A stretch of DNA of 64,000 nucleotides from Cupriavidus sp. WGlv3. GTDB lineage: Bacteria; Pseudomonadota; Gammaproteobacteria; Burkholderiales; Burkholderiaceae. The stretch is taken from assembly GCF_023952475.1 (NCBI RefSeq), contig NZ_JALHRX010000018.1, positions 48,422-112,421 of the forward strand. Reading direction: 5' to 3'. Positions 51,553-60,715 of this stretch are shown here, one piece after another; within the stretch, counting starts at the first letter, position 1; every line of letters starts with the position of its first letter. The notes under the pieces are model-generated. The model saw only the letters and a list, made by a program, of their open reading frames with translations. It was not told the DNA's origin and made no database searches. Position numbers and translations under genes: made by a program.

Positions 51553-52747
51553 ACTGGTCGATCAGGCTCGTGCCGACGCGCAAGGCGTGGGCGGCACTGA
51601 CCGGCGCGTGATTCCGATCCACCCCGTATTGCCGCTGACGGCGGCCGAAGGCGAAGTCGCGCGCATCCTGCAGATCTGCAATGCCTGCCGTTATTGCGAA
51701 GGCTTCTGCGCGGTGTTTCCCGCGATGACGCGGCGGCTCGAGTTCGGCCGTGCCGACGTGCACTATATGGCCAACCTGTGCCACAACTGCGGGGCATGCC
51801 TGCATGCCTGCCAGTACGCGCCGCCGCACGAGTTCGCGGTCAACATCCCGGTGGCAATGGCGGAGGTCCGTGGACAGACCTACCAGGACTATGCCTGGCC
51901 GCCAGCGCTGGGCAAGCTGTACCGGCGCAATGGCCTGACCGTGTCGCTGGCCCTGGCGCTCGCGCTGACCCTGTTCCTGCTGCTGGCCGTGGCGTTCAAC
52001 GGTACGTTGTGGGGCGGTCCTGCCAGCGGCAACTTCTACGCGCTGTTCCCGCATAACCTGCTGGTGTCGATGTTTGCGCCGGTGTTCGGCTTCGTCGTGC
52101 TTGCGCTGGCGATGGGCGTGCGCAGGTTCTGGCGCGAAGTCACCCCTGCAACCAGCGGTGCGCCAGTGAGCGCGCCGGCGGCGGCAGAGGCAGGAGCCGC
52201 CGTGCTGCGGCTGAAGTACCTCGACGGCGGCCACGGTGCCGGCTGCAACAATGCCGACGATGCCTTCACGCTGTCGCGCCGGCGTTTCCATCACCTGACG
52301 TTCTATGGCTTTGCGCTGTGCTTTGGCGCCACCGCCGTGGCGACGGTCTATCACTATGCCTTCGGCTGGCACGCGCCATACGAACTGCCGAGCCTGCCCA
52401 AGGTGCTCGGTGCCGTCGGCGGCGCCAGTCTCGCGATCGGCACCGCAGGGCTCGGCTGGCTCAACCTGCAACGCCACCGCCTGCACCTGGCGCAAGGCCA
52501 GCGGCCGATGGACCTGGGCTTCATCGCCTTGCTGTTCCTGACTGCCACCAGCGGCCTGGCGTTGTGGCTGGGCCGCGCCACGCCGGCAATGGCGATGCTC
52601 TTATGCCTGCACCTGGGCGCGGTAATGGCACTGTTCGCCACCATGCCCTACGGCAAGTTTGCCCACGGTGTGTTCCGCAGTGCCGCACTGCTGCGCCATG
52701 CAGTGGAGAAACGCCGCCCGAACCCGGTCGGGCTCGGGGCGGACTGA
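51536..52747 (+). CDS. tcuB: TcuB-like membrane electron-transfer protein
   Basis: 403 residues. Two ferredoxin-type clusters are encoded near the N-terminus: CNACRYCEGFC and CHNCGACLHAC. Several TM helices follow from about residue 135 onward, with His residues that could bind heme. TcuB re-oxidises the flavin of TcuA and passes electrons to the membrane quinone pool. ATG 51536 has GGAG 8 nt upstream and overlaps tcuA. Confidence 0.9.
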   Translation: MPSLAELVDQARADAQGVGGTDRRVIPIHPVLPLTAAEGEVARILQICNACRYCEGFCAVFPAMTRRLEFGRADVHYMANLCHNCGACLHACQYAPPHEFAVNIPVAMAEVRGQTYQDYAWPPALGKLYRRNGLTVSLALALALTLFLLLAVAFNGTLWGGPASGNFYALFPHNLLVSMFAPVFGFVVLALAMGVRRFWREVTPATSGAPVSAPAAAEAGAAVLRLKYLDGGHGAGCNNADDAFTLSRRRFHHLTFYGFALCFGATAVATVYHYAFGWHAPYELPSLPKVLGAVGGASLAIGTAGLGWLNLQRHRLHLAQGQRPMDLGFIALLFLTATSGLALWLGRATPAMAMLLCLHLGAVMALFATMPYGKFAHGVFRSAALLRHAVEKRRPNPVGLGAD

Positions 52748-52824
52748 CCGACCGGCCGACGCATGGCCATCCCAGGCTTTTCCAGAAAGACCTTTTCCAG
52801 AACGACAATACGGAGACCGATTCA

Positions 52825-53805
52825 ATGGACCGTCGACTGATCTTGCGCGCCACCTTGCTGGCCGCGCTCTGTTTTCCCCTTTCCTCGCGCCTTGCGCAAG
52901 CGCAACCCATCGCCGGCGGCAAGCCGGTCACGCTGGTGGTGGGCTTCGCCGCCGGCGGCGCTGCCGATGCGGCTGCGCGGTTGATTGCCAAGAAACTGGC
53001 GGACAACCTCGGCCAGCCGGTCGTGGTCGACAACCGCGGCGGTGCCGGCGGCAATATTGCCCACCAACTGGTGGCGCGCGGTCCGGCGGACGGCAGCATG
53101 CTGCTGTTCGGCTCGATCGGGCCGCTGACCATCGCGCCGCATCTGATGAAGCTGCCTTACGATCCGTTCAAGGACCTGGCTCCAGTCTCGGGCGGCGTGA
53201 ACTTTCCCAATATGCTGGTGGTGCACAAGGGCGCCGGCGTGAACAACCTGGCCGAGCTGGTCGCGCTGGCGAAGAAGAAGCCGGGGGCGGTGGACTACGC
53301 ATCGACCGGTGCCGGTTCCGCCTCCCATCTTGCTGGTGAACTGTTCAACCAGCGTGCCGGCATCGAGATGGTCCATATTCCCTACAAGGGCGGTGCACCG
53401 GCACTGCAGGATCTGCTTGGCCAGCGCGTGACGTCGTACTTCGCGGCACCGCCGACCGCGATGCCGCAGGTCGAGGCCGGCAAGCTGGTGCCGCTCGCCA
53501 CCACCGGGCCGGTGCGGCCTGCGTACCTGCCCAACGTGCCCACCGTGGCGGAATCGGGCTACCCCGGTTTCGAGGCGCTGAACTGGTATGCCTTCGTGGC
53601 CCCGGGCAAGACGCCGTCACCGGTCCTCGATCGCTGGAACCAGGAGATCGTCAAGGTGCTGAACGATGCCGGCGTGAAGGATGCCCTGAACAAGCATGGC
53701 CTGACGCCGCAGCCGACCACGCGCCCGGAGCTGCTTGCGTTCATGAAGAAGGAGAGCGCCAAGTGGAGCGCGATCGTCAGGGAGCGAAAGATTACGGTCG
53801 ATTGA
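52825..53805 (+). CDS. TctC/Bug-type carboxylate-binding protein
   Basis: 326 residues. Signal peptide MDRRLILRATLLAALCFPLSSRLAQAQ. The family motifs are KPVTLVVGFAAGGAADAAARLIA, QPVVVDNRGGAGGNIA and YASTGAGSASHLAGELFN. It should present a carboxylate for import. The MFS importer TcuC of Salmonella is missing, so this binding protein may serve uptake with TctAB encoded elsewhere. CGGAGA precedes the ATG. Confidence 0.92.
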   Translation: MDRRLILRATLLAALCFPLSSRLAQAQPIAGGKPVTLVVGFAAGGAADAAARLIAKKLADNLGQPVVVDNRGGAGGNIAHQLVARGPADGSMLLFGSIGPLTIAPHLMKLPYDPFKDLAPVSGGVNFPNMLVVHKGAGVNNLAELVALAKKKPGAVDYASTGAGSASHLAGELFNQRAGIEMVHIPYKGGAPALQDLLGQRVTSYFAAPPTAMPQVEAGKLVPLATTGPVRPAYLPNVPTVAESGYPGFEALNWYAFVAPGKTPSPVLDRWNQEIVKVLNDAGVKDALNKHGLTPQPTTRPELLAFMKKESAKWSAIVRERKITVD

Positions 53806-53849
53806 GGCCGACGATCAGGCTGGGCGGCAGCGCCGCCGCCGTCCCGGTC

Positions 53850-54776
53850 TCAATCCTTGTGCAGCGTCGCGCCGAACCACGCGCCGTCGCGCACCAGGCT
53901 GCGCGCGGTATCGGCCAGCACGACCCGCGCGGCCAGGGCCGCGGGTGACAGCTCATCATCGGAAAGGCTGGCCAGCAGGTTGTGCCGCCCGACCTGGGCG
54001 TCGACCACCAGCGAGCGGACCAGCGTCGGATCATTGAGGCGGGCGGTCGCTGCGCCTGGCTGGATGGTGGCGCCAAAGCCCGCGCGCACCGCATCCATCA
54101 GCAGCGACAGGCCGTCGATTTCCGCCACCACGTTCGGCGTCACGCGCACCCGCGCGAAAGCCGCATCGAGCAGGGCGCGCAGGCCGTGGCTCGCGCTCGG
54201 CAGGATCAGGGGCAGCTCCCCCAGCTGGGCGAGCCGGGCGCGCTGGCCTTTCGGCAGTCCTGGCAGGCCTGAAGCCCCGAGCACATAGAGCTTTTCATCG
54301 AGCAGCGGCGTCACGCTCCAGCGGCGCGCGGTCTCGGTGCGGAACACGATGGCCAGGTCCAGCCGCCGCGCATTGAGCATCTCGCTCAGATGCCCGGACA
54401 GCGCCTCGACCACGTGGACGCGCACGTCGGGATAGCGCGCAGCCATGGCATGCAGCAGCGGCACGCCCAGCACCGCGGCGGTGGTCGAGGCCAGGCCGAT
54501 GCTGACATGGCCGGATAGCCGCGCCTGCTGCGCGGCCCGAACCGCATCGTCGGCGTGGCGCAGCGTCAGCTGGGCCTGCCGCAGAAAGGCAAGTCCGGCA
54601 TCGGTCGGCACCACGCCCGTGGACTGGCGCTGCAGCAGGCGCGTCGACAGTTCGCGCTCGAGCCTGCTGATCTGCTGGCTGAGCGCGGAGGTCGCGAGAT
54701 CCAGTTCGAGCGCTGCCTTGCCGAAGCTGCCAAGTTCGCAGACCTTGGTGAAGTAGCGGAGTTGACGCAGTTCCAT
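53850..54776 (-). CDS. LysR regulator, TcuR-like position
   Basis: 308 residues. HTH segment MELRQLRYFTKVCELGSFGKAALELDLATSALSQQISRLERELSTRLLQRQ and an effector domain with VLGASGLPGLPKGQ. It is convergent with the TctC gene at the end of the tcu-like cluster and is the likely activator, by analogy with TcuR. The Cache two-component pair upstream may act on the same genes. Confidence 0.9.
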   Translation of the reverse strand: MELRQLRYFTKVCELGSFGKAALELDLATSALSQQISRLERELSTRLLQRQSTGVVPTDAGLAFLRQAQLTLRHADDAVRAAQQARLSGHVSIGLASTTAAVLGVPLLHAMAARYPDVRVHVVEALSGHLSEMLNARRLDLAIVFRTETARRWSVTPLLDEKLYVLGASGLPGLPKGQRARLAQLGELPLILPSASHGLRALLDAAFARVRVTPNVVAEIDGLSLLMDAVRAGFGATIQPGAATARLNDPTLVRSLVVDAQVGRHNLLASLSDDELSPAALAARVVLADTARSLVRDGAWFGATLHKD

Positions 54777-54967
54777 GGAGTATTCGGTGGCATCGCACTA
54801 TGCGAGCGCCGCGGCGACGGACCATTGGCTGGCCGTCGTTGCCTGCGGCATGCCGCCGAATGGTAGCACCTGGCAGGATGGCTGGGCGGATGGGAGCAGG
54901 GAACGGAACTGTCCGGGCGGGTTTTGCAGTAGGGTACCCGCCCGAGATCCAAGTGGATATTTCTGCT

Positions 54968-55153
54968 TCAGTTGTAGCCCAGCACCGCGATCGTTGCGAC
55001 GTCCGGCCGGTCGTTCGAGTTGTCGGTCAGCACTTGCGTGGGTGTCTTTTGCTTGCCGGTCCGGATCACCCGATGCGAGCCAAGCTGCGGCGCCTGGCGG
55101 ACAACTCGAGGCAAAGATGCAGGAGACGGGTCAATGCTGGTGATGGCGTTCAT
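54968..55153 (-). CDS. possible 61-residue protein downstream of DUF3422
   Basis: 61 residues starting 40 bp after the DUF3422 stop, same strand. It has no signal or membrane segment and is polar and basic in the middle (VIRTGKQKTPTQVLTDNSNDRPDVATIAVLGYN). The ribosome site GAGAAA is weak. I do not recognise it. The 191-bp gap beyond (54777-54967) shows nothing else. Confidence 0.4.
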   Translation of the reverse strand: MNAITSIDPSPASLPRVVRQAPQLGSHRVIRTGKQKTPTQVLTDNSNDRPDVATIAVLGYN

Positions 55154-55193
55154 GGGTGTTTCTCGATGGTAAGCACTTCAGGTCGACGACTGT

Positions 55194-56507
55194 TCAGGCT
55201 TGGCCTGCGTGGACAGCGCCATCGTGGGCCTTTTGGGTCCGGCTGCGCTTGATGACGCCGAACACGATCAGCACCACCGGCAGGATCAACAGGCCTTCGG
55301 CCAGTTCGGGATCCACCGGCAGCTTGATGACATGCAGTGCCTTCAATCCCGCTGCCGCGATGGACAACACGTAATACGAGATCGCGGCGACCGATAGCCC
55401 CTCGACCGCATGCTGCAGATGCAGCTGGTTGCGCGCGGTACGCTCCAGCCCGGCCAGCAGCCTGGTGACGTCCCGCTCCTGCGCCAGGTTGACGCGGGTG
55501 CGGAGCAGGTCGACCGCGCGCGCAACCCGTGCCGCGATCTGTTCGTGGCGCGACCAGACGCTGCGGCATGTCTCCATGGCGGGACCGAAACGCCGCTCCA
55601 TGAATTCGGAGATGGTCGGCATGCCTTCGATGCGCTGTTCCCGCAACTCCTGGATGCGCGCCAGCACGATGCGCTCATAGGCGCGCGATGCGCTGAAGCG
55701 CCCGCTGTGCCCGGACAGCGATTCCACGCGCACGGCCAGCTCGGTAAGCCGGTCCAGCAGTTCGGCATCGTCTTCGCCGGCGCGGCGAGTGTCCATGGCC
55801 CGCATCAGTTCCTGCAGCGATGCGTGGATGTCGTCGAGCTCCCGCCCCAGGCTGCGAGCAACCGGCAACGCCAGCAATGCCATCATGCGATAGGTCTCGA
55901 TCTCGTAGAGCCGCTGCAGCAGCCTGCCGCCCTGTTCCTCGCGGAAGTCCTCATCGATCGCCAGGATGCGGATATGGCCGTCGGCGCGCACCTGCCAGTC
56001 GCAATAGACCTTGCCGCCGCCCAGCACGTCGCTGCCGACCAGAACAGGCCCGTCGAGCCAGTCGCGCAAGTTGGCGCTGACGGCAGCCGCAGCCTGTCCC
56101 GACAGCAATTCCATCCGCACCGCATGGAAGCGTTTGCCGGCCAGCAAGCTCAGCCAGTCCGCCGGAACACCTTCGATGGCAAGGTCGTTGAAGTAATCGG
56201 TGTCGTCGCGCGGACTGACGAAGGTGAAGGTGGAGAACTCGGTGTGGCGCTCCCATTTCAGATGCCAGCCGAACGGGGATTGCACGGCGTAGTGCGTGAC
56301 CCCGTCCGAGGGCAGCTCCATGCCGGTCTGCTCGCACAAGGTGCGAACGAGAGATTCATGGATCGCAGCATCCCCGTCCGAGTAGACGGCGTAGTGGGTC
56401 AGTGACACGCTGCCGCTGAGCCGGAGAAAAGGGCGCGCATGCAGTTCGGCGACGAGGGAGGCGCGCAGCGGGTGGTCGACCAGTAGCGAAGCGGCGTTGT
56501 TGTCCAT
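55194..56507 (-). CDS. DUF3422 membrane-associated protein
   Basis: 437 residues. A long soluble part carries the family text (HPLRASLVAELHARPFLRLSGSVSLTHYAVYS; HTEFSTFTFV; ERRFGPAMETCRSVWSRHEQIAARVARAVDLLRTRVN). Two C-terminal TM helices follow (about 378-400 and 410-428). The function is unknown; the overall look recalls CorA-like or stress membrane proteins with a helical stalk. Divergent from the next LysR gene. Confidence 0.88.
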   Translation of the reverse strand: MDNNAASLLVDHPLRASLVAELHARPFLRLSGSVSLTHYAVYSDGDAAIHESLVRTLCEQTGMELPSDGVTHYAVQSPFGWHLKWERHTEFSTFTFVSPRDDTDYFNDLAIEGVPADWLSLLAGKRFHAVRMELLSGQAAAAVSANLRDWLDGPVLVGSDVLGGGKVYCDWQVRADGHIRILAIDEDFREEQGGRLLQRLYEIETYRMMALLALPVARSLGRELDDIHASLQELMRAMDTRRAGEDDAELLDRLTELAVRVESLSGHSGRFSASRAYERIVLARIQELREQRIEGMPTISEFMERRFGPAMETCRSVWSRHEQIAARVARAVDLLRTRVNLAQERDVTRLLAGLERTARNQLHLQHAVEGLSVAAISYYVLSIAAAGLKALHVIKLPVDPELAEGLLILPVVLIVFGVIKRSRTQKAHDGAVHAGQA

Positions 56508-56658
56508 GCGAGAAGGGCGGATGCCGGAATCCCGCGTTCAGGGCGCGGCACCGGTTTGCTGTCCAGGTTTTCTTGTTCGTTGCCGGCGAATATCGCACGC
56601 CGTTTTCAAGAAGAAAAACGCATAATATTGATTGTTACGTTCAGTTTTCCTGATAGCC

Positions 56659-57525
56659 ATGAAGATGCTCGACCACGATGTACTGGCCACGGTGATCGCC
56701 GTCGCCGAGACCGGCAACATGACGCGTGCTGCCGAGGCCGTGAACCGTTCGCAATCCGCGGTCAGCATGCAGATCAAGGCACTCGAGGAAGCGCTGGGCC
56801 GGCCGCTGTTCGTGCGGCGGCCGCGCAGCATTGTGCTGACGCACGAGGGCGAAGTGCTGCTGGGCTTCGCCCGGCGCATGCTGGCGCTGCGGGACGAAGC
56901 CTGGGCGGCAGTGGTGCGGCCCGAGGTGACGGGCAAGGTGGCGATCGGCGTGCCCGACGATTACGCGTCGTCGCTGCTGCCGTCGGTGCTGAAGAAGTTC
57001 TCGACCACGTACCCGAAAGTGGAGATCCAGGTCGTCGGCCTGCCCAGCAGCGCGCTCGCGCCACTGGTCAAGGACGGCACCGTCGACCTGGTCTGCGGCA
57101 CGCGCGTGAAGGGCCTGTCCGGCGACTTCATTCGCCATGAGCCGATGGCATGGGCCGCCATGACCAACGGGCCGCAAGTGTGGGAGGACCGGCCCCTGCC
57201 CATCGCCGTGTTCATGCCGGGCAGCGTGGCGCGCGAGAACGCGATACGCAGCCTCGACCGCGCGCGGATCGCGCATCGAACCTCGTACGAGAGCCCGAGC
57301 CTGCTTGGCCTGCTCAGCATGGTCGAGGCCGGCCTGGCCGTCGCCGCGCTGGCCCGCTGCGCGATCCCGCCGCAACTGACCGTGCTCGGCCAGGCTCATG
57401 GCCTGCCTGACCTGCCGCCGCTCGAACTGATCCTCGCCCGCAGCGCGAAGTCGAAGCGGCCGCCCTGCGATTTCCTTGCCGAGCAGATCATGTCGGACTT
57501 GCGGGCCGGGACGGTGCAGCCCTAG
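56659..57525 (+). CDS. LysR-family transcriptional regulator
   Basis: 288 residues. HTH segment VLATVIAVAETGNMTRAAEAVNRSQSAVSMQIKALEEALGRPLFVRRPR, then an effector domain. The start at MKMLDHDVLATV fits the family; an upstream TTG adds nine unlikely residues. Divergent from DUF3422, with an AT-rich promoter between. Its target is not obvious. Confidence 0.92.
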   Translation: MKMLDHDVLATVIAVAETGNMTRAAEAVNRSQSAVSMQIKALEEALGRPLFVRRPRSIVLTHEGEVLLGFARRMLALRDEAWAAVVRPEVTGKVAIGVPDDYASSLLPSVLKKFSTTYPKVEIQVVGLPSSALAPLVKDGTVDLVCGTRVKGLSGDFIRHEPMAWAAMTNGPQVWEDRPLPIAVFMPGSVARENAIRSLDRARIAHRTSYESPSLLGLLSMVEAGLAVAALARCAIPPQLTVLGQAHGLPDLPPLELILARSAKSKRPPCDFLAEQIMSDLRAGTVQP

Positions 57526-57630
57526 CGTCTACCGTCTCATCGGATGCGTGCTGGCCCATTCAGGCCCCGGCGCTGGATCGCCGGGCACGCCGGCTAAAGC
57601 TTGACTTCGGCTTGCCATGCCGATTCCTGA

Positions 57631-57650
57631 ATTAACAACGGAAAGTTAAT
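57631..57650. promoter_or_regulatory. inverted repeat upstream of the small secreted-protein gene
   Basis: ATTAAC, 8 bp, GTTAAT: a perfect 6-bp inverted repeat in the only AT-rich part of the 249-bp gap 57526-57774. CTCCTACATT follows about 40 bp later as a possible -10 region. It fits an operator, perhaps for the adjacent LysR. Confidence 0.5.
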
Positions 57651-57774
57651 ATTCAATCTCGGTTCATCACTCTAGTGCGATGAGCGGCAGGCTCCTACAT
57701 TGGACTCAACGGCGACGCACCCCAACCAGCGAAGCCGAAAAAGAGCGTTCTCTCATCAAGCTTAGGAGCCAATC

Positions 57775-58053
57775 ATGATTTCCGAACTCGCCCGTGCTGC
57801 TGTTGTTGCGTCGATGGTGCTGGCCACTGGTGCCGCGCTGCCTGGCTACGCCCACGCAGCAGATGTCGTGATCGCTGGCAGGGACCGCACAGGTGTCTCC
57901 GCGTCGCCCGCCCGCCAGTTCGACGTGTTCGCGGACGGTGCGCGTGCCAGGACATTTGATCTCTACACCGATGGCGCCCGCAGCGGCAAGTACGATCCCT
58001 ACGCGGACGGTGCCCACATCGGCAAGCCCGATTCATTCACCGACCACATCTGA
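57775..58053 (+). CDS. tiny secreted protein with 12-residue repeats
   Basis: 92 residues. Signal peptide ends at GYAHA-AD (about 28-29). The mature part has a 12-residue repeat: FDVFADGARART (49-60), FDLYTDGARSGK (61-72), YDPYADGAHIGK (73-84), and a partial PDSFTDHI. Each unit carries a D-x-[FY]-x-DGA core, reminiscent of Asp-rich calcium or ligand loops. No family is recognised. The repeat period and signal peptide argue strongly that it is real. Confidence 0.8.
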   Translation: MISELARAAVVASMVLATGAALPGYAHAADVVIAGRDRTGVSASPARQFDVFADGARARTFDLYTDGARSGKYDPYADGAHIGKPDSFTDHI

Positions 58054-58121
58054 CGCCAGCGCAGCCCGTCATCGCATCCATATCCCGGTGCGCGACGGGC
58101 TGGCAGGTTTGCCGGCATGGC

Positions 58122-59423
58122 CTAGTCCAGGGCTTTTCCCTTGGTCTCCGGCATGAAGGCGTACACGAGGCAACCCGCTGCGCAGACCACGGCGATATAG
58201 GCCCAGCTATAGTGTGCCCAGCCCGCATTCGACATCGATGTCATGATGTACGGCAGCGAGCCGCCGAACAACGTCACCGAGATGGCATAGGGAAGCGCCA
58301 CGCCGGTTGCGCGCACCTCGGCGGGAAACTGCTCCGCCATGACCGCCGCCGCCGTGGCGGAAAAACCGCACGACAGCAGCATCCCCACGCTGACGATCGC
58401 GGTCGCCAGCCAGAAGTCGTTGGCGAGGAAATGCAAGCCGGGCCAGGCGAACAGTGCGGAACCGCCCGCGAATGCCACCAGCACAGGCTTGCGTCCGATC
58501 CTGTCGGCCAGCTTGCCAAGCAACGGGATCGCCACCAGCGACAGGACGATCGATATCACGCTGGCACTGAAGGCGGCCTGCAGGCTGAGCCCGGTTCGTA
58601 CATGGGCGAGGGTGGGGAACAACACCAGCCAGAGGTAGAGCGAAAGGTTGCCCGCCATGGCGATGCCGATCACACGCAACGACGCGCGCCAGTGCCTGGT
58701 GACGACCAGCAGCGAGGGATGCGCGGCAGCGCGGTGGGCGACCTTGCGCTGAAAGGCCCCGGTTTCCGCCACCGACACCCGGATCCACAGCGCAACCACG
58801 CCCATGAGGCCGGCGACTGCGAATCCGAGCCGCCAGCCCCACGCCGCCATTTGCTCGGTATCGAGCCAGCGCGTCATCACGTATCCGATCAGGGCTGCCA
58901 CCAGGACGCCGGCATTGATGCCGAAGTACTGCCATGACCCGGCGAAGGCCCGGCGCGATGCCGCCGCCGTCTCGACGAGATAGGTCGAGGCCGAGCCGAA
59001 TTCGCCCCCGGCCGCGAATCCCTGCACCAGTCGCGCCATCACCAGAATGACGGGCGCGATCATGCCTATGGTGGCGTAGGTCGGGCATAGCGCTATCACC
59101 ACGGTGCTGCCCGACATCAGCGCCACGGAGAGCGTCAGGCCTTTCTTGCGTCCTTGCCGGTCGGCGTACGCACCAAGCACGGCGCCACCGACCGGCCGCA
59201 TGATGAAGCCGACCGCGAACACGGCGAACGCGGACAGCAGCGACGCCATTTCATTGTTGGCGGGAAAGAAGTGCCGCGAGAACAATGAGGCAAAGGTGGC
59301 GTAGATCACCCAGTCGGCGAATTCCACGATCGTACCGAGTGTCGCCGCTGCAATTGCCTTTTTCTGCGCACGGGTGAGGGGAAGCGGGCGCTCGACTACA
59401 TCTACTGGCAGGGTCGTTTCCAT
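58122..59423 (-). CDS. MFS transporter, metabolite:H+ symporter type
   Basis: 433 residues with about 12 TM helices. The family loop GAYADRQGRKKGLTLSVALMSG and the later repeat LADRIGRKPVLVAFAG are present. It resembles the MHS group (shikimate, citrate and proline/betaine importers). METTLP at 59423 was chosen as start because GGAG lies 6 nt upstream. Divergent from the beta-hydroxyacid dehydrogenase gene, so it probably imports the substrate of that pathway. Confidence 0.9.
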   Translation of the reverse strand: METTLPVDVVERPLPLTRAQKKAIAAATLGTIVEFADWVIYATFASLFSRHFFPANNEMASLLSAFAVFAVGFIMRPVGGAVLGAYADRQGRKKGLTLSVALMSGSTVVIALCPTYATIGMIAPVILVMARLVQGFAAGGEFGSASTYLVETAAASRRAFAGSWQYFGINAGVLVAALIGYVMTRWLDTEQMAAWGWRLGFAVAGLMGVVALWIRVSVAETGAFQRKVAHRAAAHPSLLVVTRHWRASLRVIGIAMAGNLSLYLWLVLFPTLAHVRTGLSLQAAFSASVISIVLSLVAIPLLGKLADRIGRKPVLVAFAGGSALFAWPGLHFLANDFWLATAIVSVGMLLSCGFSATAAAVMAEQFPAEVRATGVALPYAISVTLFGGSLPYIMTSMSNAGWAHYSWAYIAVVCAAGCLVYAFMPETKGKALD

Positions 59424-59535
59424 GCCGTCTCCTTGAATCATCTGTTGTGGTTCTCGCGCCGCCAGCGGCTTGGCGCACTCGCATGTCCGGATCGACAGAG
59501 CCCGGCACGTTGGGCATCGTAGGTGGCGGGACGAG

Positions 59536-59640
59536 ACCGGCTCAAACGACTTTTTTTGACGGGACGCTTGAGTTTTCTGCAACCGATGTAACCCACCAAG
59601 CCGGGCTAAGCCAGCTTGAGGAGAACTCAATCGAGCCGGT
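59536..59640. promoter_or_regulatory. nested inverted repeats in the divergent promoter gap
   Basis: ACCGGCTC (59536-59543) pairs with GAGCCGGT (59633-59640), and inside it TTGAGTTTTC (59568-59577) pairs with GAGAACTCAA (59621-59630) with one mismatch. They lie in the 329-bp gap 59424-59752 between the MFS and dehydrogenase genes, which has no ORF. A looped operator pair or an RNA structure is possible. Confidence 0.45.
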
Positions 59641-59752
59641 AAGAAATGTCGATTGAAGCGGCGCGGCAGGGCTCCTAGTATCGGTGGCACGCAGGTGGCG
59701 CCTCACGCCATTACCACAACAGGGCCGCGCGGCAGCGGCAAGGAGACTCGGC

Positions 59753-60670
59753 ATGACAACGTTCGGTTTTATCGGCCTGGGCGCCATGGGAAGGCATATG
59801 GCGCGGCACCTGGTGCAGCACGGATTGCCCGTGACGGTATTCGACAGCAATGTCCAGGCGGTCGATGAACTGGTGCGTATCGGCGCCGCGCGCGGTGTCA
59901 GCGCCCGCGATGTTGGCGACCACGCCGAGGTGGTGATGGTTTGCTTGCCGACGCCGGATATCGTCGAACGGGTAGCCACCGGTGAAGGTGGGATCGCGGG
60001 CGCAAGCGCCGTGAAAGTGTTCGTCGACCATTCGACCACGGGACCGACCGTGACGCGCAGGCTCGCCGCCACAATGGCGCAGCATGGCATCCAGGCATTG
60101 GACGCGCCGCTGGCCGGTGGCGTGGCGGGGGCTGAGTCGGGTTCGCTGAGCGTGATGGTGTCCGGCGATGCCAGCGCCTTCGCCACTGCGCGGCCGGCGC
60201 TCGAGGCATTCGCGGGCGACATCGCATATCTCGGCGCGCAGCCGGGGCTGGGCCAGACCCTCAAGCTGGTCAACAACATGATCGCCGGTTCGGCGCTGGT
60301 GACGGCGGCAGAGGCCGTGCTGTTCGGTGTGAAGGCGGGCATCCCTGCGGACACCATCCTCCGCGTCCTCTCAAAAAGCGCCACGGCGCGTGGCTTTGCG
60401 GTCCAGACCCTGCTTGCCGACAAGGTGCTGTCGCGCAAATTCGACTTCGGCTTTCGCATGGACCTGATGCGCAAAGACCTGCGGCTGGCGCTCGGCGAAG
60501 CCGAGGCCGCAGGCGCGCCGATGTTCGCGTCCGCCGTCGTCAAGCAGTTCTTCGATACGGCCGTTGCCGACGGTGCCGGTGGCGACGACATGACCCGCGT
60601 CGTCCATCAGCTCGAGAAGCTGGCCGGCGCCACGATCGGGAAGGTCCAGGGCAGCCATGAGAAGCGCTGA
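59753..60670 (+). CDS. beta-hydroxyacid dehydrogenase (3-hydroxyisobutyrate dehydrogenase family)
   Basis: 305 residues. NAD(P) fold GFIGLGAMGRHMARHL, substrate loop DAPLAGGVAGAESGSLSVMVSG, and catalytic Lys in GQTLKLVNNMIAGS. It oxidises a 3-hydroxy acid or reduces a semialdehyde acid. AAGGAG precedes ATG 59753. The aldehyde dehydrogenase gene follows 45 bp later, so the two likely act in series. Confidence 0.92.
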   Translation: MTTFGFIGLGAMGRHMARHLVQHGLPVTVFDSNVQAVDELVRIGAARGVSARDVGDHAEVVMVCLPTPDIVERVATGEGGIAGASAVKVFVDHSTTGPTVTRRLAATMAQHGIQALDAPLAGGVAGAESGSLSVMVSGDASAFATARPALEAFAGDIAYLGAQPGLGQTLKLVNNMIAGSALVTAAEAVLFGVKAGIPADTILRVLSKSATARGFAVQTLLADKVLSRKFDFGFRMDLMRKDLRLALGEAEAAGAPMFASAVVKQFFDTAVADGAGGDDMTRVVHQLEKLAGATIGKVQGSHEKR

Positions 60671-60715
60671 AACGCCACCAACACCAACCCGCCTGAGTCT
60701 TTATCGAGGAAGCGT

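Noticed and set aside
59549..59558. T-run at 59551-59557 as a terminator
   Set aside because: No stem immediately before it and no plus-strand gene ends there.
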